A stretch of DNA of 64,000 nucleotides from NCBI RefSeq assembly GCF_001457775.1, contig NZ_CYSG01000005.1:124001-188000 (forward strand). Reading direction: 5' to 3'. Numbering within the stretch: the stretch's first letter is position 1; each line of letters begins with the position of its first letter. Below, one piece after another: positions 1 to 9,048 of this stretch. The DNA is from Phaeobacter sp. CECT 5382. Its GTDB lineage: Bacteria; Pseudomonadota; Alphaproteobacteria; Rhodobacterales; Rhodobacteraceae. The translations under genes were made by a program, and so were the position numbers. The notes beneath the pieces are model-generated. The model saw nothing but the letters and a program-made list of their open reading frames with translations. It was not told the origin of the DNA and did no database searches.

Positions 1-1
1 C

Positions 2-1456
2 ACCACAACCGTGGGTCTGGGCGATGGTCTGAACCGTATTGGCAAAAACGCCATGGTCTGCATCCGCGAAGCCTCCTTGGGCCCGAACTTCGGCATGAAG
101 GGCGGCGCTGCAGGTGGCGGCTACGCCCAGGTTGTTCCGATGGAGGAGATGAACCTCCACTTCACCGGTGACTTCCACGCCATCACATCGGCCCACTCGC
201 TGCTGTCTGCGATGATCGACAACCACATCTATTGGGGCAATGAGTGCGAAATCGACGTGCGTCGTGTGGCCTGGCGTCGCGTTGTTGACATGAACGACCG
301 CGCGCTGCGTCAGATCACGGCCAGCCTGGGTGGCGTGTCCAACGGTTTCCCGCGTGAAACCGGTTTTGACATCACCGTGGCCTCCGAAGTCATGGCAATC
401 CTTTGCCTCGCCAACGATCTGAAAGATCTGGAGCAGCGTCTGGGCGACATCATCGTGGCCTACCGCCGCGACAAGACCGCCGTTTACTGCCGCGACATCA
501 AAGCCGAAGGCGCCATGACTGTTTTGCTGAAAGACGCGATGCAGCCAAACCTGGTGCAGACCCTGGAAAACAACCCGGCCTTTGTGCACGGCGGCCCCTT
601 CGCGAATATCGCACACGGCTGTAACTCGGTTATCGCCACCAAGACCGCGTTGAAAGTGGCCGACTATGTCGTCACCGAAGCAGGCTTTGGTGCCGATCTG
701 GGCGCTGAGAAGTTCATGAACATCAAATGCCGCAAGGCGGGTATCGCGCCTTCGGCTGTGGTGCTGGTTGCCACTGTGCGCGCCATGAAAATGAACGGCG
801 GCGTTGCCAAGGCGGACCTGGGTGCAGAAAACGTCGAAGCCGTGAACAACGGTTGCGCCAACCTGGGTCGCCACATCGAAAACATCAAAAGCTTTGGTGT
901 GCCCGTTGTTGTCGCCATCAACCACTTTGTCACCGATACCGATGCCGAAGTTGCGGCGGTCAAGGACTACGCAGCTACCCACGGTGTCGAGGCAATCTTG
1001 TCGCGTCACTGGGAGCTTGGCTCGGAAGGTTCCGCGCCGCTGGCAGAGAAGATTGTGGAAATCGTCGATGCGGGTCAGGCAAACTTTGCCCCGATCTACC
1101 CCGATGACATGTCACTGTTCGACAAGATCGACACCATCGCCAAGCGCATCTACCGCGCCGACGAAGTGCTGGCCGATAACAAGATTCGCAACCAGTTGAA
1201 AGAATGGGAAGCCGCCGGATATGGCAATTTGCCGGTCTGCATGGCGAAAACCCAGTATTCGTTCTCGACCGATCCGACCCTGCGTGGCGCCCCTGTTGGC
1301 CATTCGGTTCCGGTACGCGAAGTTCGCCTGTCGGCAGGTGCAGGTTTCATCGTTGCGGTCTGCGGCGAGATCATGACCATGCCAGGTCTGCCCCGCAAAC
1401 CTGCGGCAGAGAATATCTGCCTAAATGACGACGGCCAGATCGAAGGCTTGTTCTAA
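2..1456 (+). CDS. fhs: Formate--tetrahydrofolate ligase (5' end outside window)
   Basis: The enzyme joins formate to tetrahydrofolate at the cost of ATP, giving 10-formyl-THF for purine and one-carbon metabolism in the cytosol. The frame is open from base 2 and begins [15 protein letters not shown], which in this family follows directly after the P-loop lysine, so about 75 of the usual ~558 residues lie upstream of the window; 484 are visible. Other family stretches are [27 protein letters not shown] and [14 protein letters not shown]. The GTG at 11-13 is internal to the gene and not its start. A strong terminator follows the stop codon. The folate enzyme folD lies 0.4 kb downstream on the same strand, which fits a shared pathway. 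Identification is firm; only the N-terminus is missing. Confidence 0.97.
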   Translation, partial: TTTVGLGDGLNRIGKNAMVCIREASLGPNFGMKGGAAGGGYAQVVPMEEMNLHFTGDFHAITSAHSLLSAMIDNHIYWGNECEIDVRRVAWRRVVDMNDRALRQITASLGGVSNGFPRETGFDITVASEVMAILCLANDLKDLEQRLGDIIVAYRRDKTAVYCRDIKAEGAMTVLLKDAMQPNLVQTLENNPAFVHGGPFANIAHGCNSVIATKTALKVADYVVTEAGFGADLGAEKFMNIKCRKAGIAPSAVVLVATVRAMKMNGGVAKADLGAENVEAVNNGCANLGRHIENIKSFGVPVVVAINHFVTDTDAEVAAVKDYAATHGVEAILSRHWELGSEGSAPLAEKIVEIVDAGQANFAPIYPDDMSLFDKIDTIAKRIYRADEVLADNKIRNQLKEWEAAGYGNLPVCMAKTQYSFSTDPTLRGAPVGHSVPVREVRLSAGAGFIVAVCGEIMTMPGLPRKPAAENICLNDDGQIEGLF

Positions 1457-1474
1457 GACGCAAAATGCGCTTTC

Positions 1475-1512
1475 TGCGGCCCGAGAGATACTCTCGGGCC
1501 GCAAGAGTTTTT
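1475..1512 (+). terminator. Rho-independent terminator after fhs
   Basis: A perfect 13-bp stem (1475-1487 with 1491-1503) and a three-base loop is followed by AGAGTTTTT. It lies 18 bases after the fhs stop and just before the chorismate mutase start, so it probably ends or attenuates fhs transcription. Confidence 0.85.
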
Positions 1513-1516
1513 AAAG

Positions 1517-1822
1517 ATGACAAAACTGATCCCTGCGCAGAACTGCGCCGATATGACCGAATTACGCGCCCAGATTGATGATTTGGACAAACAGCTGGTG
1601 GATCTTCTTGCGACACGTGCCGGATATATTGACCGCGCGGTTGAGCTGAAGACCCTCAATGGCTGGCCGGCACGTATTCCGGCACGGGTGGAAGAAGTCA
1701 TCGCCAATGCCCGCACCAAGGCGGGGGAGGCCGGGCTTGACCCCGATCTGGTAGAGGGTCTGTGGCGCCAGCTGGTGGAGTGGTCGATCATGCGCGAAGC
1801 CCGCGTGATCCATGAGACATAG
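1517..1822 (+). CDS. Chorismate mutase (AroQ class)
   Basis: A small all-helical enzyme of 101 residues, the usual size for a monofunctional AroQ-type mutase, which converts chorismate to prephenate for phenylalanine and tyrosine synthesis. The pattern MTELRAQIDDLDKQLVDLLATR is typical of helix 1, with the catalytic Arg of the L-R-x-x-I-D-x-L-D motif. RVEEVIANARTKAGEAGLDP and the C-terminal LWRQLVEWSIMREARV also fit the family. Some members of this small family are salicylate/isochorismate-pyruvate lyase-like, and sequence alone does not separate these activities well. The gene sits between fhs and folD on the same strand, 51 bases before folD, so co-transcription with folD is plausible. Confidence 0.85.
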   Translation: MTKLIPAQNCADMTELRAQIDDLDKQLVDLLATRAGYIDRAVELKTLNGWPARIPARVEEVIANARTKAGEAGLDPDLVEGLWRQLVEWSIMREARVIHET

Positions 1823-1873
1823 ATACGAGACGTAAAGCGGGCCGACCCGGTCTGCGGCAAAAGGAAGAATGCA

Positions 1874-2776
1874 ATGGCAGCAAACATCATTGACGGCAAA
1901 GCCTTCGCCGCCACAGTACGTGAAAAAGTGGCAGGCCATGTTGCCCGTCTGAAAGAAGAGAACGACATCACCCCAGGTCTGGCCGTGGTGCTGGTGGGCG
2001 AAGACCCTGCAAGCCAGGTCTATGTGCGCTCCAAGGGCAAGCAGACCGTCGAAGTTGGTATGAACTCGTTCGAGCACAAGATGGATGCGGATACGTCCGA
2101 GGCGGACCTGCTGGCGGTTGTTGAAAAGCTGAACAACGACCCCGCAGTTCATGGTATTCTGGTGCAACTGCCGCTGCCCGCTCATTTGAACGAAGACCTG
2201 ATCATCAATTCCATCGCGCCTGAAAAAGATGTCGATGGGTTCCACATCTCCAACGTTGGTCTGCTGGGCACCGGTCAGAAGAGCATGGTACCCTGCACCC
2301 CGCTGGGCTGCCTGATGATGCTGCGCGACTACCATGGCTCGCTTTCGGGTATGGATGCTGTGGTCATTGGCCGCTCCAACATCGTGGGCAAGCCCATGGC
2401 GCAGCTGCTGCTGGGCGACAGCTGCACCGTGACCATCGCGCATAGCCGCACCAAAGATCTGCCTGATGTTGTCCGTCGCGCCGATATCGTGGTTGCAGCC
2501 GTTGGCCGCCCCGAAATGGTGCCAGGTGACTGGATCAAGGAAGGCGCCACCGTCATCGACGTTGGCATCAACCGTATCCCGGCGCCTGAAAAGGGCGAAG
2601 GTAAGATGAAACTGGTCGGCGATGTCGACTTTGCCAGCTGCGCCCAACGCGCCGGTGCTATCACCCCGGTTCCCGGTGGCGTTGGCCCGATGACCATTGC
2701 TTGCCTGTTGGCTAATACCGTCACTGCCTGCTGTCGCGCCAATGGACTAGCAGAGCCCGAAGGCCTGACTGCCTAA
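1874..2776 (+). CDS. folD: Bifunctional methylene-THF dehydrogenase / methenyl-THF cyclohydrolase
   Basis: FolD interconverts 5,10-methylene-THF, 5,10-methenyl-THF and 10-formyl-THF using NADP. The 300-residue length is normal. Seen are the substrate-site VYVRSKGKQ with the catalytic Y-x-x-x-K, the cofactor motif [31 protein letters not shown] and the C-terminal [19 protein letters not shown]. The ATG is preceded by AAAGGAAG at good spacing. Together with fhs upstream it makes the 10-formyl-THF module of this region. A hairpin terminator follows. No unusual residue was seen. Confidence 0.97.
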   Translation: MAANIIDGKAFAATVREKVAGHVARLKEENDITPGLAVVLVGEDPASQVYVRSKGKQTVEVGMNSFEHKMDADTSEADLLAVVEKLNNDPAVHGILVQLPLPAHLNEDLIINSIAPEKDVDGFHISNVGLLGTGQKSMVPCTPLGCLMMLRDYHGSLSGMDAVVIGRSNIVGKPMAQLLLGDSCTVTIAHSRTKDLPDVVRRADIVVAAVGRPEMVPGDWIKEGATVIDVGINRIPAPEKGEGKMKLVGDVDFASCAQRAGAITPVPGGVGPMTIACLLANTVTACCRANGLAEPEGLTA

Positions 2777-2803
2777 GCTTCAGATTGCGACGACTAACAT
2801 GAT

Positions 2804-2834
2804 GGGGCGTTCCTTCATGGAGCGCCCCTTTTTG
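2804..2834 (+). terminator. Terminator after folD
   Basis: The stem GGGGCGTTCC / GGAGCGCCCC (one G-T pair) has a five-base loop and is followed by TTTTTG. It lies between the convergent ends of folD and the minus-strand membrane gene; the T-run favours use on the plus strand. Confidence 0.85.
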
Positions 2835-2840
2835 TTTGGA

Positions 2841-3377
2841 TCAGTGTTGCGGCATTTGCTTGCGGCCATACCCTGTGGCGACAGGTGCATTCGGCCACAA
2901 CAGGATGCGCACGGGGCGGCCAAGAAAGCTGCCCGAGGCCAGCCCGAGCAGCGCCGGGAAAAGGATCTGATAGGCGCTGCTTGCAACCAGATCAGGCGCG
3001 ACGGCGACAGTGACTCCGTTGGCAAAGTTTGCCCAGAACAGCAGCATCATGACAGCAAGGCTCAGCCATTCTCCGGCGACTTCTGCGCGTAGGCCTCGAC
3101 GGGCAATGATCCAGCGCGCCTGTATGCGAAATCCTAAACCTGCGCCGCAGATATAAGCCAGCCCCCAGGCGCCAAAGGCCATCCCTGCCTCTGGCTGAAC
3201 TATGAGCACGGGCACATTGCTCAAGGCGATCAAGGGCATGAGAGAATAGGGCAGGATCGACATCTCGCGATCCCGGCTGGCATGCAGCCCAAGCAGGATG
3301 AGCAACAGCAGCAGCGGCCAGATCCAGAGCGGCGCGCCGGTTAGAATGCCAGTCAGAATACCTGTAAACAATTCCAT
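2841..3377 (-). CDS. Small integral membrane protein, DUF6622-like
   Basis: A 178-residue protein with about five hydrophobic segments (roughly 13-30, 43-63, 65-85, 105-125 and 138-155) and a short basic tail, so probably an inner-membrane protein. The PLWIWPLLLLLILLGLHASRDRE opening and the later GRPVRIL stretch resemble small uncharacterised membrane proteins called DUF6622; I am only moderately sure of that family. No catalytic motif is visible. It starts 16 bases after the end of the DUF2306-like gene and reads the same way, so the two form a likely operon. This pair is divergent from the LytTR regulator, which may control it. Confidence 0.6.
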   Translation of the reverse strand: MELFTGILTGILTGAPLWIWPLLLLLILLGLHASRDREMSILPYSLMPLIALSNVPVLIVQPEAGMAFGAWGLAYICGAGLGFRIQARWIIARRGLRAEVAGEWLSLAVMMLLFWANFANGVTVAVAPDLVASSAYQILFPALLGLASGSFLGRPVRILLWPNAPVATGYGRKQMPQH

Positions 3378-3393
3378 TTTTTAAACTCCCCTT

Positions 3394-3807
3394 TCAAAGC
3401 CCAAACAGAACGGCGTTCATCAGCCGCCCCGGCAAAAGTGTGAAAACACCTGCCCCCATCAGGGCCCCGTAGGTGAGCCAAGTCATTGCCCGGCGATGGT
3501 GATGAACACGGTGGGAGCGGGCTGCCAGCACAGCGGCCACCAGGGAGACCAGCGTGACAACAGACAGCAGATGGATCGGGCTGAAACCGCCAATCAACCG
3601 GATCTCCCGGATCCAGAAACTGGACAGCGCCACCAGCGCCATCAGTATGATCCAGCTCCAGCCCAGTCTGCGATGCAGGCGGCTGCCGTGCTCCAGCCTA
3701 AACAAGGGCAGGCTAAACTGGGCCAGGGTCAGCGGGATCAGGCACAGGGCAGCAAAGACGTGGATCTGAACGGGCAGCGGCGCTGCAAGCAGGGGCGCAA
3801 GAAACAT
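3394..3807 (-). CDS. DUF2306-type small membrane protein
   Basis: A 137-residue protein with four predicted membrane segments. The pattern PVQIHVFAALCLIPLTLAQF, then RLHRRLGWSWIILM and a histidine-rich loop RSHRVHHHRRAMTW fits small DUF2306 proteins, some of which are thought to be heme- or metal-linked; that link is not tested here. The frame is open further upstream to 4035, but that extension overlaps the divergent regulator and has unlike composition. I therefore chose the ATG at 3805-3807, where the hydrophobic N-terminus begins. It is the first gene of a two-gene minus-strand unit. Confidence 0.65.
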   Translation of the reverse strand: MFLAPLLAAPLPVQIHVFAALCLIPLTLAQFSLPLFRLEHGSRLHRRLGWSWIILMALVALSSFWIREIRLIGGFSPIHLLSVVTLVSLVAAVLAARSHRVHHHRRAMTWLTYGALMGAGVFTLLPGRLMNAVLFGL

Positions 3808-3922
3808 GGGATCTCCGGTGTTGATATCTCTGCCCAAGACGTGGCAATTTCCCTTCATCAAAGACAAAGCGCATTGCGCAAAAAGCGTGCTCGCGTCGTG
3901 AAGTGCAGGGAATTTGGACGGG

Positions 3923-4711
3923 ATGTCATTCACGATGCGTGAACCGCTGGGCAGGCTAGGGACGGGCACACTGCGGTTAGGTCTGCTCTGGGTCCTGATC
4001 ACCGGGTTTGCCGCCGCTACGGGTCCCTTTGGCACTTTCGAGGTTCTGGGGCTGCCTGCGCGTTTTGCCTATTGGGCGGTGATCGTGGGGCTGGCCATAG
4101 GTCTGACCGTGCTGCAAAAGCATCTGTTGCGCGGCCAGCCTGAAGCTCTGCGGCTGCTGACGCAGATCCCCTATGGGGTTTTCCTTGCTCTGGTTGCCCA
4201 TGGCATGAACCTGGTGATCTTTCCCGAGTGGGGCGGCTGGGCTGATTTTGGTTTTCTGGTTCTGGTGACGCTCAGCGCGGTTTTTCTGGTCGAGGCGGGC
4301 ATCTTTCTGGCGCGGCATGTCTTTCATCTGCGCGGAGATCAGAGGCCGCAGACCCCGGGTGCTGAAGTGTCTGACAGGACAGAGGCTGTGCCCCCCAGCC
4401 CTGAGGTGCTGTTTCAGCGGCGCTTGCCGATTTCAAAGCGCGGTCAGCTGATCCGGCTGGAAGCACAGGACCATTATCTTTTGGTGGTGACGGATAAGGG
4501 CAGTGAGACACTTTTATTACGCATGGGCGACGCCGAGGCAGAGCTGGGCGCGGTGGGGCTGCGCGTGCATCGCTCGCATTGGGTTGTGCCCGGACAGGTG
4601 ACTGCTCACGCGCGCAATAAGGGACGCGATGTGCTGACCTTGCGCGATGATTGTGTCGTTCCGGTGAGCCGCAGCTACAAAGAAAACGCCCGGGCTGCCG
4701 GGTTGTTCTGA
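3923..4711 (+). CDS. Membrane-anchored LytTR-domain transcriptional regulator
   Basis: A 262-residue protein in two parts. Residues ~15-145 hold four hydrophobic membrane segments, ending in LVEAGIFLARHVF. After a loop rich in Pro, Glu and Gln comes a LytTR DNA-binding domain (~165-258) with LIRLEAQDHYLLVVT, VHRSHWVV and DVLTLRDDCVVPVSRSY. LytTR domains bind DNA as beta-sheet domains, usually at direct repeats. Here the sensor half is a membrane bundle and not a phospho-receiver, so it may sense something in the membrane. An in-frame TTG lies at 3914, but the ATG at 3923 or 3935 is more likely. Divergence from the two small membrane proteins (gap about 115 bases) suggests it regulates them. 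Confidence 0.85.
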   Translation: MSFTMREPLGRLGTGTLRLGLLWVLITGFAAATGPFGTFEVLGLPARFAYWAVIVGLAIGLTVLQKHLLRGQPEALRLLTQIPYGVFLALVAHGMNLVIFPEWGGWADFGFLVLVTLSAVFLVEAGIFLARHVFHLRGDQRPQTPGAEVSDRTEAVPPSPEVLFQRRLPISKRGQLIRLEAQDHYLLVVTDKGSETLLLRMGDAEAELGAVGLRVHRSHWVVPGQVTAHARNKGRDVLTLRDDCVVPVSRSYKENARAAGLF

Positions 4712-4767
4712 TCGATTTCAATGTACTGCCCTGGCGGGGCGGAAATGCCGGGACAAATCAGGATGTA

Positions 4768-5175
4768 TCAGGGTGTAACTGGCACCATTGTTCCCTGCAT
4801 CACCGCGATCAGTTTTTCGGTGTCACCGGTTACGGCAAACACCTCGGCACTGACCACCACCAGCCTGCGGCCCGGCTTGATCACCCGGCCTTTGGCGCGC
4901 AAAAAGTCGCCTGCCCCCGGAGCCAGAAGGTTCACCTTGATTTCCGCCGTCATCACATCTTGATCCTCTGGCAGCATCGTCAGGGCGGAATAGCCCGCAG
5001 CACTGTCACCAATTGCAAAGGTCAGCGCCGCATGGGCGACGCCCTGCTGCTGGCGGCTTCCGGGCAGGATCGGTGCCTCGATCACCACCTCACCGGCAGC
5101 GACGCTGGCGATCCGCGCGCCAAGGGTTTCCATCATGCTTTGCTGGTCAAAGCTCTCGCGAATGCGTTGTTCCAA
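4768..5175 (-). CDS. PaaI-family (hotdog) thioesterase
   Basis: A 135-residue single hotdog-domain protein that probably hydrolyses an acyl- or aryl-CoA thioester. The region GSRQQQGVAHAALTFAIGDSAAGY matches the PaaI-type central helix: the family's HGG is here HAA and the catalytic acidic residue is in AIGDSAAG. EIKVNLLAPGAGDFLRAKG and PGRRLVVVSAEVFAV form the usual later strands. It reads in the same direction as the repair genes upstream and begins 82 bases after the pdeM stop, so it could be the last gene of that unit. The natural substrate cannot be read from the sequence. Confidence 0.85.
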   Translation of the reverse strand: MEQRIRESFDQQSMMETLGARIASVAAGEVVIEAPILPGSRQQQGVAHAALTFAIGDSAAGYSALTMLPEDQDVMTAEIKVNLLAPGAGDFLRAKGRVIKPGRRLVVVSAEVFAVTGDTEKLIAVMQGTMVPVTP

Positions 5176-5257
5176 ATTGGTCTTCCTATCTGTTGTCTGA
5201 GGTTGACCTTACAGGGTGGGGACCAGGCGTTGGAGATGACGCCACGCAAAACTTGAT

Positions 5258-5908
5258 CTAGCGTGGCATTGGCATCGGCAGGGCCTGTGCTCCGGTTAAA
5301 ATGGCAAGAGCCTTGGGGTGCATCAAGGCGGACAAGACAGGACCCGAACTGCGCAGGCCCCCGGTATAGGTGCCAAAGGCCGGCAGGATCAGCCGATTCT
5401 GGTCGACCAAGAACGCCGGACGCTGGATGCCGCGCAGCCCGGCTTTGGGGTGGTAGTGCCCCGAGATTTCGCCGACCGCTCCTGGTCTGGCAATATGACA
5501 AAAGCTGAGGCCCCCCAGCGTGATTTCCGCCAGATGGTCCCTCGAAAACCCGGTGGGCAGGGGGTCATGATTGCCCTCAATCCAGATCCAGCGCCGCCCC
5601 TGCATCATCTGTTCAATCCGGGCCTTTTCCTTGTCAGGAAGGGCCGCTGCTGCAGCAGGGTCGTCAAAACTGTCGCCAAGGCAGATCACAGTCTGCGCCT
5701 CGCTTTCCATCAATAGCGTCTCAAGCCGTGCCAGAGTATCGGTGGTCTCGTAGGGGGGCAGGGAAGGGCCGCCCCGGCGGGCAGCCCGTTCGGACTTTCC
5801 CAGATGCAGATCAGAGACGCAGAGCAGGGATTGATCCGGCCACCACAAAGCACGTTGTGGCAGGGCCACCAGATCTGCACCGCACAAGGAAAAGGAATAG
5901 CCGTTCAT
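5258..5908 (-). CDS. pdeM: Ligase-associated DNA damage response endonuclease PdeM
   Basis: A metallophosphoesterase of 216 residues. The metal-binding set is complete: SDLHLGKSE, GDSFDD, GNHD and SGHYHPKA. This matches PdeM, the nuclease of the bacterial set known as ligase-associated DNA damage response proteins (helicase, nuclease, exonuclease, ATP-dependent ligase). The start at ATG 5906-5908 gives the usual N-terminus; the frame is open 12 codons further. It follows the helicase by 43 bases on the same strand, a classic pairing. The ligase and the exonuclease of the set are not in this window. Confidence 0.88.
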   Translation of the reverse strand: MNGYSFSLCGADLVALPQRALWWPDQSLLCVSDLHLGKSERAARRGGPSLPPYETTDTLARLETLLMESEAQTVICLGDSFDDPAAAAALPDKEKARIEQMMQGRRWIWIEGNHDPLPTGFSRDHLAEITLGGLSFCHIARPGAVGEISGHYHPKAGLRGIQRPAFLVDQNRLILPAFGTYTGGLRSSGPVLSALMHPKALAILTGAQALPMPMPR

Positions 5909-5951
5909 ATCGCTTGTTTTGCGCCTGCACGGACAACTGTGCAAGCGCGGA

Positions 5952-8366
5952 TCACGTCAGATCCCCAAGGCCGGATTGAGCCATCAGCGCTTGGGTTTCT
6001 TGCAGCAGCAGTTTTTCTGCCCCGGCGCCTTTGACCGGAACCTTGCCCATTTCCAGCAGCATCGGGGCGGCCAGCGGCGAGATCCGGTCCAGCCTGCGCA
6101 GGGTGACCTTGCCCTGAATACGCTGGACCATCTCTTCGATGCGGCCAAAATCGACCAGTCCACGCAGCGCTTCTTCGCGGGTGATGTCCAGCAGCAGATG
6201 ATCGGGGTCGTATTTGCGCAACGTGTCATACAGAATGTCGGAGGAAAACGTCGCCTGACGCCCGTTCTTGCGCTGGCCCGGCGTGTTGCGGTCAATCAGC
6301 CCGGCAATGGTGGCAGCCCCGCGAAAGGCGCGTTTCATCACTGCATTGCCTGCCAGCCAGCCCTCCAGCCCCGCGCGCAGGTCTGGGATATTCAGCAAGG
6401 GTGCAGGATCGAGGATCGGCTCAAGCCCCCAGATCAGGGTCGCGTAATCAGTGGCGACAAAGCCTAGCGGGTCAAGTCCCAGCTCCTCCATCCGTTTGGT
6501 CAGCAGCAATCCCAGGGTCTGCTGGGCGTTGCGTCCGGCAAACCCATAAAGGCAACTATAGGCGCGCCCGTCATGGGGGAAACTCTCGATGAGCAAATGA
6601 CCGGGGCGAGGCAGTTCCGAGACCTGGCGCTGTAGGTGCAGCCAATCCGCTGTATGCGGTGGTAGATTGGCCCAATCAGGTTGGGCAAAGATCTGTAGAA
6701 TACGGTCGCAAAGCTCGGTTGAGGTGGCGAATTTACTGCCGGAAAAGACGGCGATCTTGGGTTTGCGCCCCGGGGTGCGGCTGACCTCGACCGTCATGTC
6801 GCGCAGTGATTCATAGCGCACCACCTGACCACCGATCAAAAAACTGTCGCCCGGTGTCAGGGTGGCGGCAAAGGCTTCTTCGATCTCACCCAGCGGGCGG
6901 CCACCCCGGGCGCGTTTCAGTCGGACCTTGAGCAGGTCAGCATCCTGAATGGTGCCCAGATTCATCCGGATCCTTTGGGTCGCGCGCGGATCGCGCAGCT
7001 GCCAGTTGCCATCGGGGCGCTGCAGCAATCGCTGCCATTGATCATAGCGTTGCAGGGCATAACCGCCGGTGGCGCAGAATTCGAGACAGGCGTCAAAGTC
7101 TTTGCGCGAAAGCGCTGCATAGCCCCCGGCTGTGATGACCTCGCGATAAAGTTCCTCTGCCGCAAACTCCCCGGCGCAGGCCCGGATCAGAATATGTTGG
7201 CACAGGACATCGCGTGGGCCAGTTGCTGCGGGGCTGGCGTCAAGATCGCCAGCGCGCACGGCCTCAAGTGCTGCGTGGCATTCCACCACCTCGAACCGGT
7301 TGGCGGGCACCAGCAGGGCCTTGGATGGCGCATTATAGCGGTGATTGGCGCGGCCAATGCGTTGCACCAGACGTTTGACATTCTTGGGGGCACCAATCTG
7401 GATCACCAGATCGACATCGCCCCAGTCGATGCCCAGATCAAGGGATCCGGTGCAGACAACGGCGCGCAGCTCGCCCCGCTGCATGGCGGCTTCGACCCTT
7501 TCACGCTGGGTGCGATCCAGTGATCCGTGGTGGATGCCGATGGGCAGCCCCGCATCATTGGCAAGCCAGAGGTTGCGAAAGAAGATCTCTGCCTGTGCGC
7601 GGGTGTTGTGAAAGATCAGTGTCGTCTTGTGTGCTTTGATCTGCGCCAGCACTGCAGGAATGGCATGGGCCGCCCCACCCCCGGCCCAGGGCGGGGCCTC
7701 GGCAGTCTCTAGCATCTTGATATCGGGGGCAGGGCCGGGATCGGCCTGCACGATCTGGCAGGGGTCTGGATAGCGGGCAAGATAGTGGGCGATGGCTTGC
7801 GGGTTCTCTACCGTAGCTGACAGACCTACCCGGCACAGATCCGGACATAGCGCTTGCAGTCGGCTGATCGCCAGCATCAGCTGGTCGCCGCGCTTGCTTT
7901 CGGCCAGCGCGTGGATTTCATCGATGACGATGCGCTGCAGACCTTTGAAGGTGCGCGCAACATCCTCGTATGAAGTAAGCAGAGCAAGGCTTTCTGGTGT
8001 CGTCAGCAGGATATGCGGTGGATCTGCCCGCTGGCGGCGGCGTCTGGACTGTGGCGTGTCGCCCGTGCGGTCCTCGATACGGATGGGCAGGCCCATCTCT
8101 TCGACAGGTGTGCGCAGATTGCGTTTTATATCCGCCGCCAGTGCTTTGAGCGGCGAGATATAGAGCGTGTGCAGCCCCTGATGGCTGCCATCTGCGAGAT
8201 CGGCCAATGAAGGCAGAAAACCAGCCATGGTCTTGCCGCCGCCAGTGGGGGCAATCAGCAGGGTCGCGGGGGCCTGCGCGCGTATCAACATCTCTTGCTG
8301 ATGCGGATGCAGGGACCAGTCGCGTGTGGTGAACCAGGATGTCAGAACGTCAGGAAGCCTCGTCAT
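5952..8366 (-). CDS. Ligase-associated DNA damage response DEXH-box helicase (Lhr-like)
   Basis: A superfamily 2 helicase of 804 residues. Seen in order are the Q-motif-like HPHQQEML, Walker A APTGGGKTMAG, the DEIH box in IVIDEIHALAE, motif III GLSATVEN, motif IV/V VVCTGSLDLGIDWGDVD and motif VI QRIGRANHR. The C-terminal half (winged helix and DUF4942/Lhr-core type region) reaches the usual length of this family. It unwinds DNA together with the nuclease encoded next, in single-strand gap or nick repair. The ATG at 8364-8366 gives MTRLPDVL; in-frame codons continue upstream to 8411 but no better start is there. It diverges from the DUF4405 gene across 113 bases. Confidence 0.9.
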   Translation of the reverse strand: MTRLPDVLTSWFTTRDWSLHPHQQEMLIRAQAPATLLIAPTGGGKTMAGFLPSLADLADGSHQGLHTLYISPLKALAADIKRNLRTPVEEMGLPIRIEDRTGDTPQSRRRRQRADPPHILLTTPESLALLTSYEDVARTFKGLQRIVIDEIHALAESKRGDQLMLAISRLQALCPDLCRVGLSATVENPQAIAHYLARYPDPCQIVQADPGPAPDIKMLETAEAPPWAGGGAAHAIPAVLAQIKAHKTTLIFHNTRAQAEIFFRNLWLANDAGLPIGIHHGSLDRTQRERVEAAMQRGELRAVVCTGSLDLGIDWGDVDLVIQIGAPKNVKRLVQRIGRANHRYNAPSKALLVPANRFEVVECHAALEAVRAGDLDASPAATGPRDVLCQHILIRACAGEFAAEELYREVITAGGYAALSRKDFDACLEFCATGGYALQRYDQWQRLLQRPDGNWQLRDPRATQRIRMNLGTIQDADLLKVRLKRARGGRPLGEIEEAFAATLTPGDSFLIGGQVVRYESLRDMTVEVSRTPGRKPKIAVFSGSKFATSTELCDRILQIFAQPDWANLPPHTADWLHLQRQVSELPRPGHLLIESFPHDGRAYSCLYGFAGRNAQQTLGLLLTKRMEELGLDPLGFVATDYATLIWGLEPILDPAPLLNIPDLRAGLEGWLAGNAVMKRAFRGAATIAGLIDRNTPGQRKNGRQATFSSDILYDTLRKYDPDHLLLDITREEALRGLVDFGRIEEMVQRIQGKVTLRRLDRISPLAAPMLLEMGKVPVKGAGAEKLLLQETQALMAQSGLGDLT

Positions 8367-8479
8367 GCTGCGAGGATAGTCTGATCCCGAAACAGGCGGA
8401 ACAGAATTCACAAAACTGCGACGGAAAAGCGGCCGGGTTGCGTTTGGTTTAAAAGCAAGATGAACACAGGAGTTTTGAG

Positions 8480-8962
8480 ATGTCGTCGTTGCGTAAATGG
8501 GCCACCCCCCTGACTGTTGCTTCGTTCCTGATTATGGGTGTGACGGGAATTCTGATGTTTTTTCATTTGGATAGCGGTCTGAATGTACCTCTGCATGAAT
8601 GGGCGGGCTGGTTGATGGTGCTGGGAGTTGCGGCGCATCTGGTGCTGAACTGGCGTCCCTTCTCCACCTATCTCAAGCGCCCGGCAGCGCGCGCCATCAT
8701 GGCGCTGGGGGCCGTGGTGCTGGCGCTGTCGTTCTGGCCGGTCGCAGGCGGCGGCAATCCGGCCCAAAAAGTGATGCAGGCGATGGCGCTGTCTGATGTT
8801 GGCACGGTGATTGCGCTAAGCGGGCAGGACGTGACCACTGGCCTTGAACAATTGGCCGCAGCTGGTCTGGTCGCGGATGAGACGACATCGATTGCATCCC
8901 TGACAGGCGGTGATCGTGGCCGTCAGATGCAGGTGATCGAGGTGCTGTTTCCTGACCCTTAG
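8480..8962 (+). CDS. DUF4405-domain membrane protein
   Basis: A 160-residue protein. The first ~85 residues form three membrane helices with the pattern TVASFLIMGVTGILMFFH, LHEWAGWLMVLGVAAHLVLNW and a basic turn, as in DUF4405 (a cytochrome b561-like fold, with histidines in HEW and AAHLVLNW that could bind heme). Residues ~95-160 are soluble; the segment MALSDVGTVIALSGQDVTTG with a following helix resembles a degenerate heme-protein or DUF4405 tail. A function in membrane electron transfer is inference. The gene stands alone, divergent from the helicase, with a shared terminator downstream. Confidence 0.75.
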   Translation: MSSLRKWATPLTVASFLIMGVTGILMFFHLDSGLNVPLHEWAGWLMVLGVAAHLVLNWRPFSTYLKRPAARAIMALGAVVLALSFWPVAGGGNPAQKVMQAMALSDVGTVIALSGQDVTTGLEQLAAAGLVADETTSIASLTGGDRGRQMQVIEVLFPDP

Positions 8963-8996
8963 CTGCGGGCTGATCCCAGCAGAGACACCAGCAAAC

Positions 8997-9021
8997 AAAA
9001 GGGGCCGAGAGGCCCCTTTTC
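8997..9021. terminator. Bidirectional terminator
   Basis: AAAAGGGGCC GAGA GGCCCCTTTT is a perfect 10-bp stem with a four-base loop and a T-run on either strand. It sits between the convergent DUF4405 gene and the AAA ATPase gene of the Tad region. Confidence 0.9.
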
Positions 9022-9048
9022 GTTCTGAGAACGCGCCGCTGCGGGCTG

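Noticed and set aside
1562-2647. Long open frame (361 codons) on the minus strand opposite the chorismate mutase and folD
   Set aside because: It lies antisense to two well-supported enzymes, has His- and Gln-rich composition typical of reverse frames of GC-rich genes, and shows no domain.
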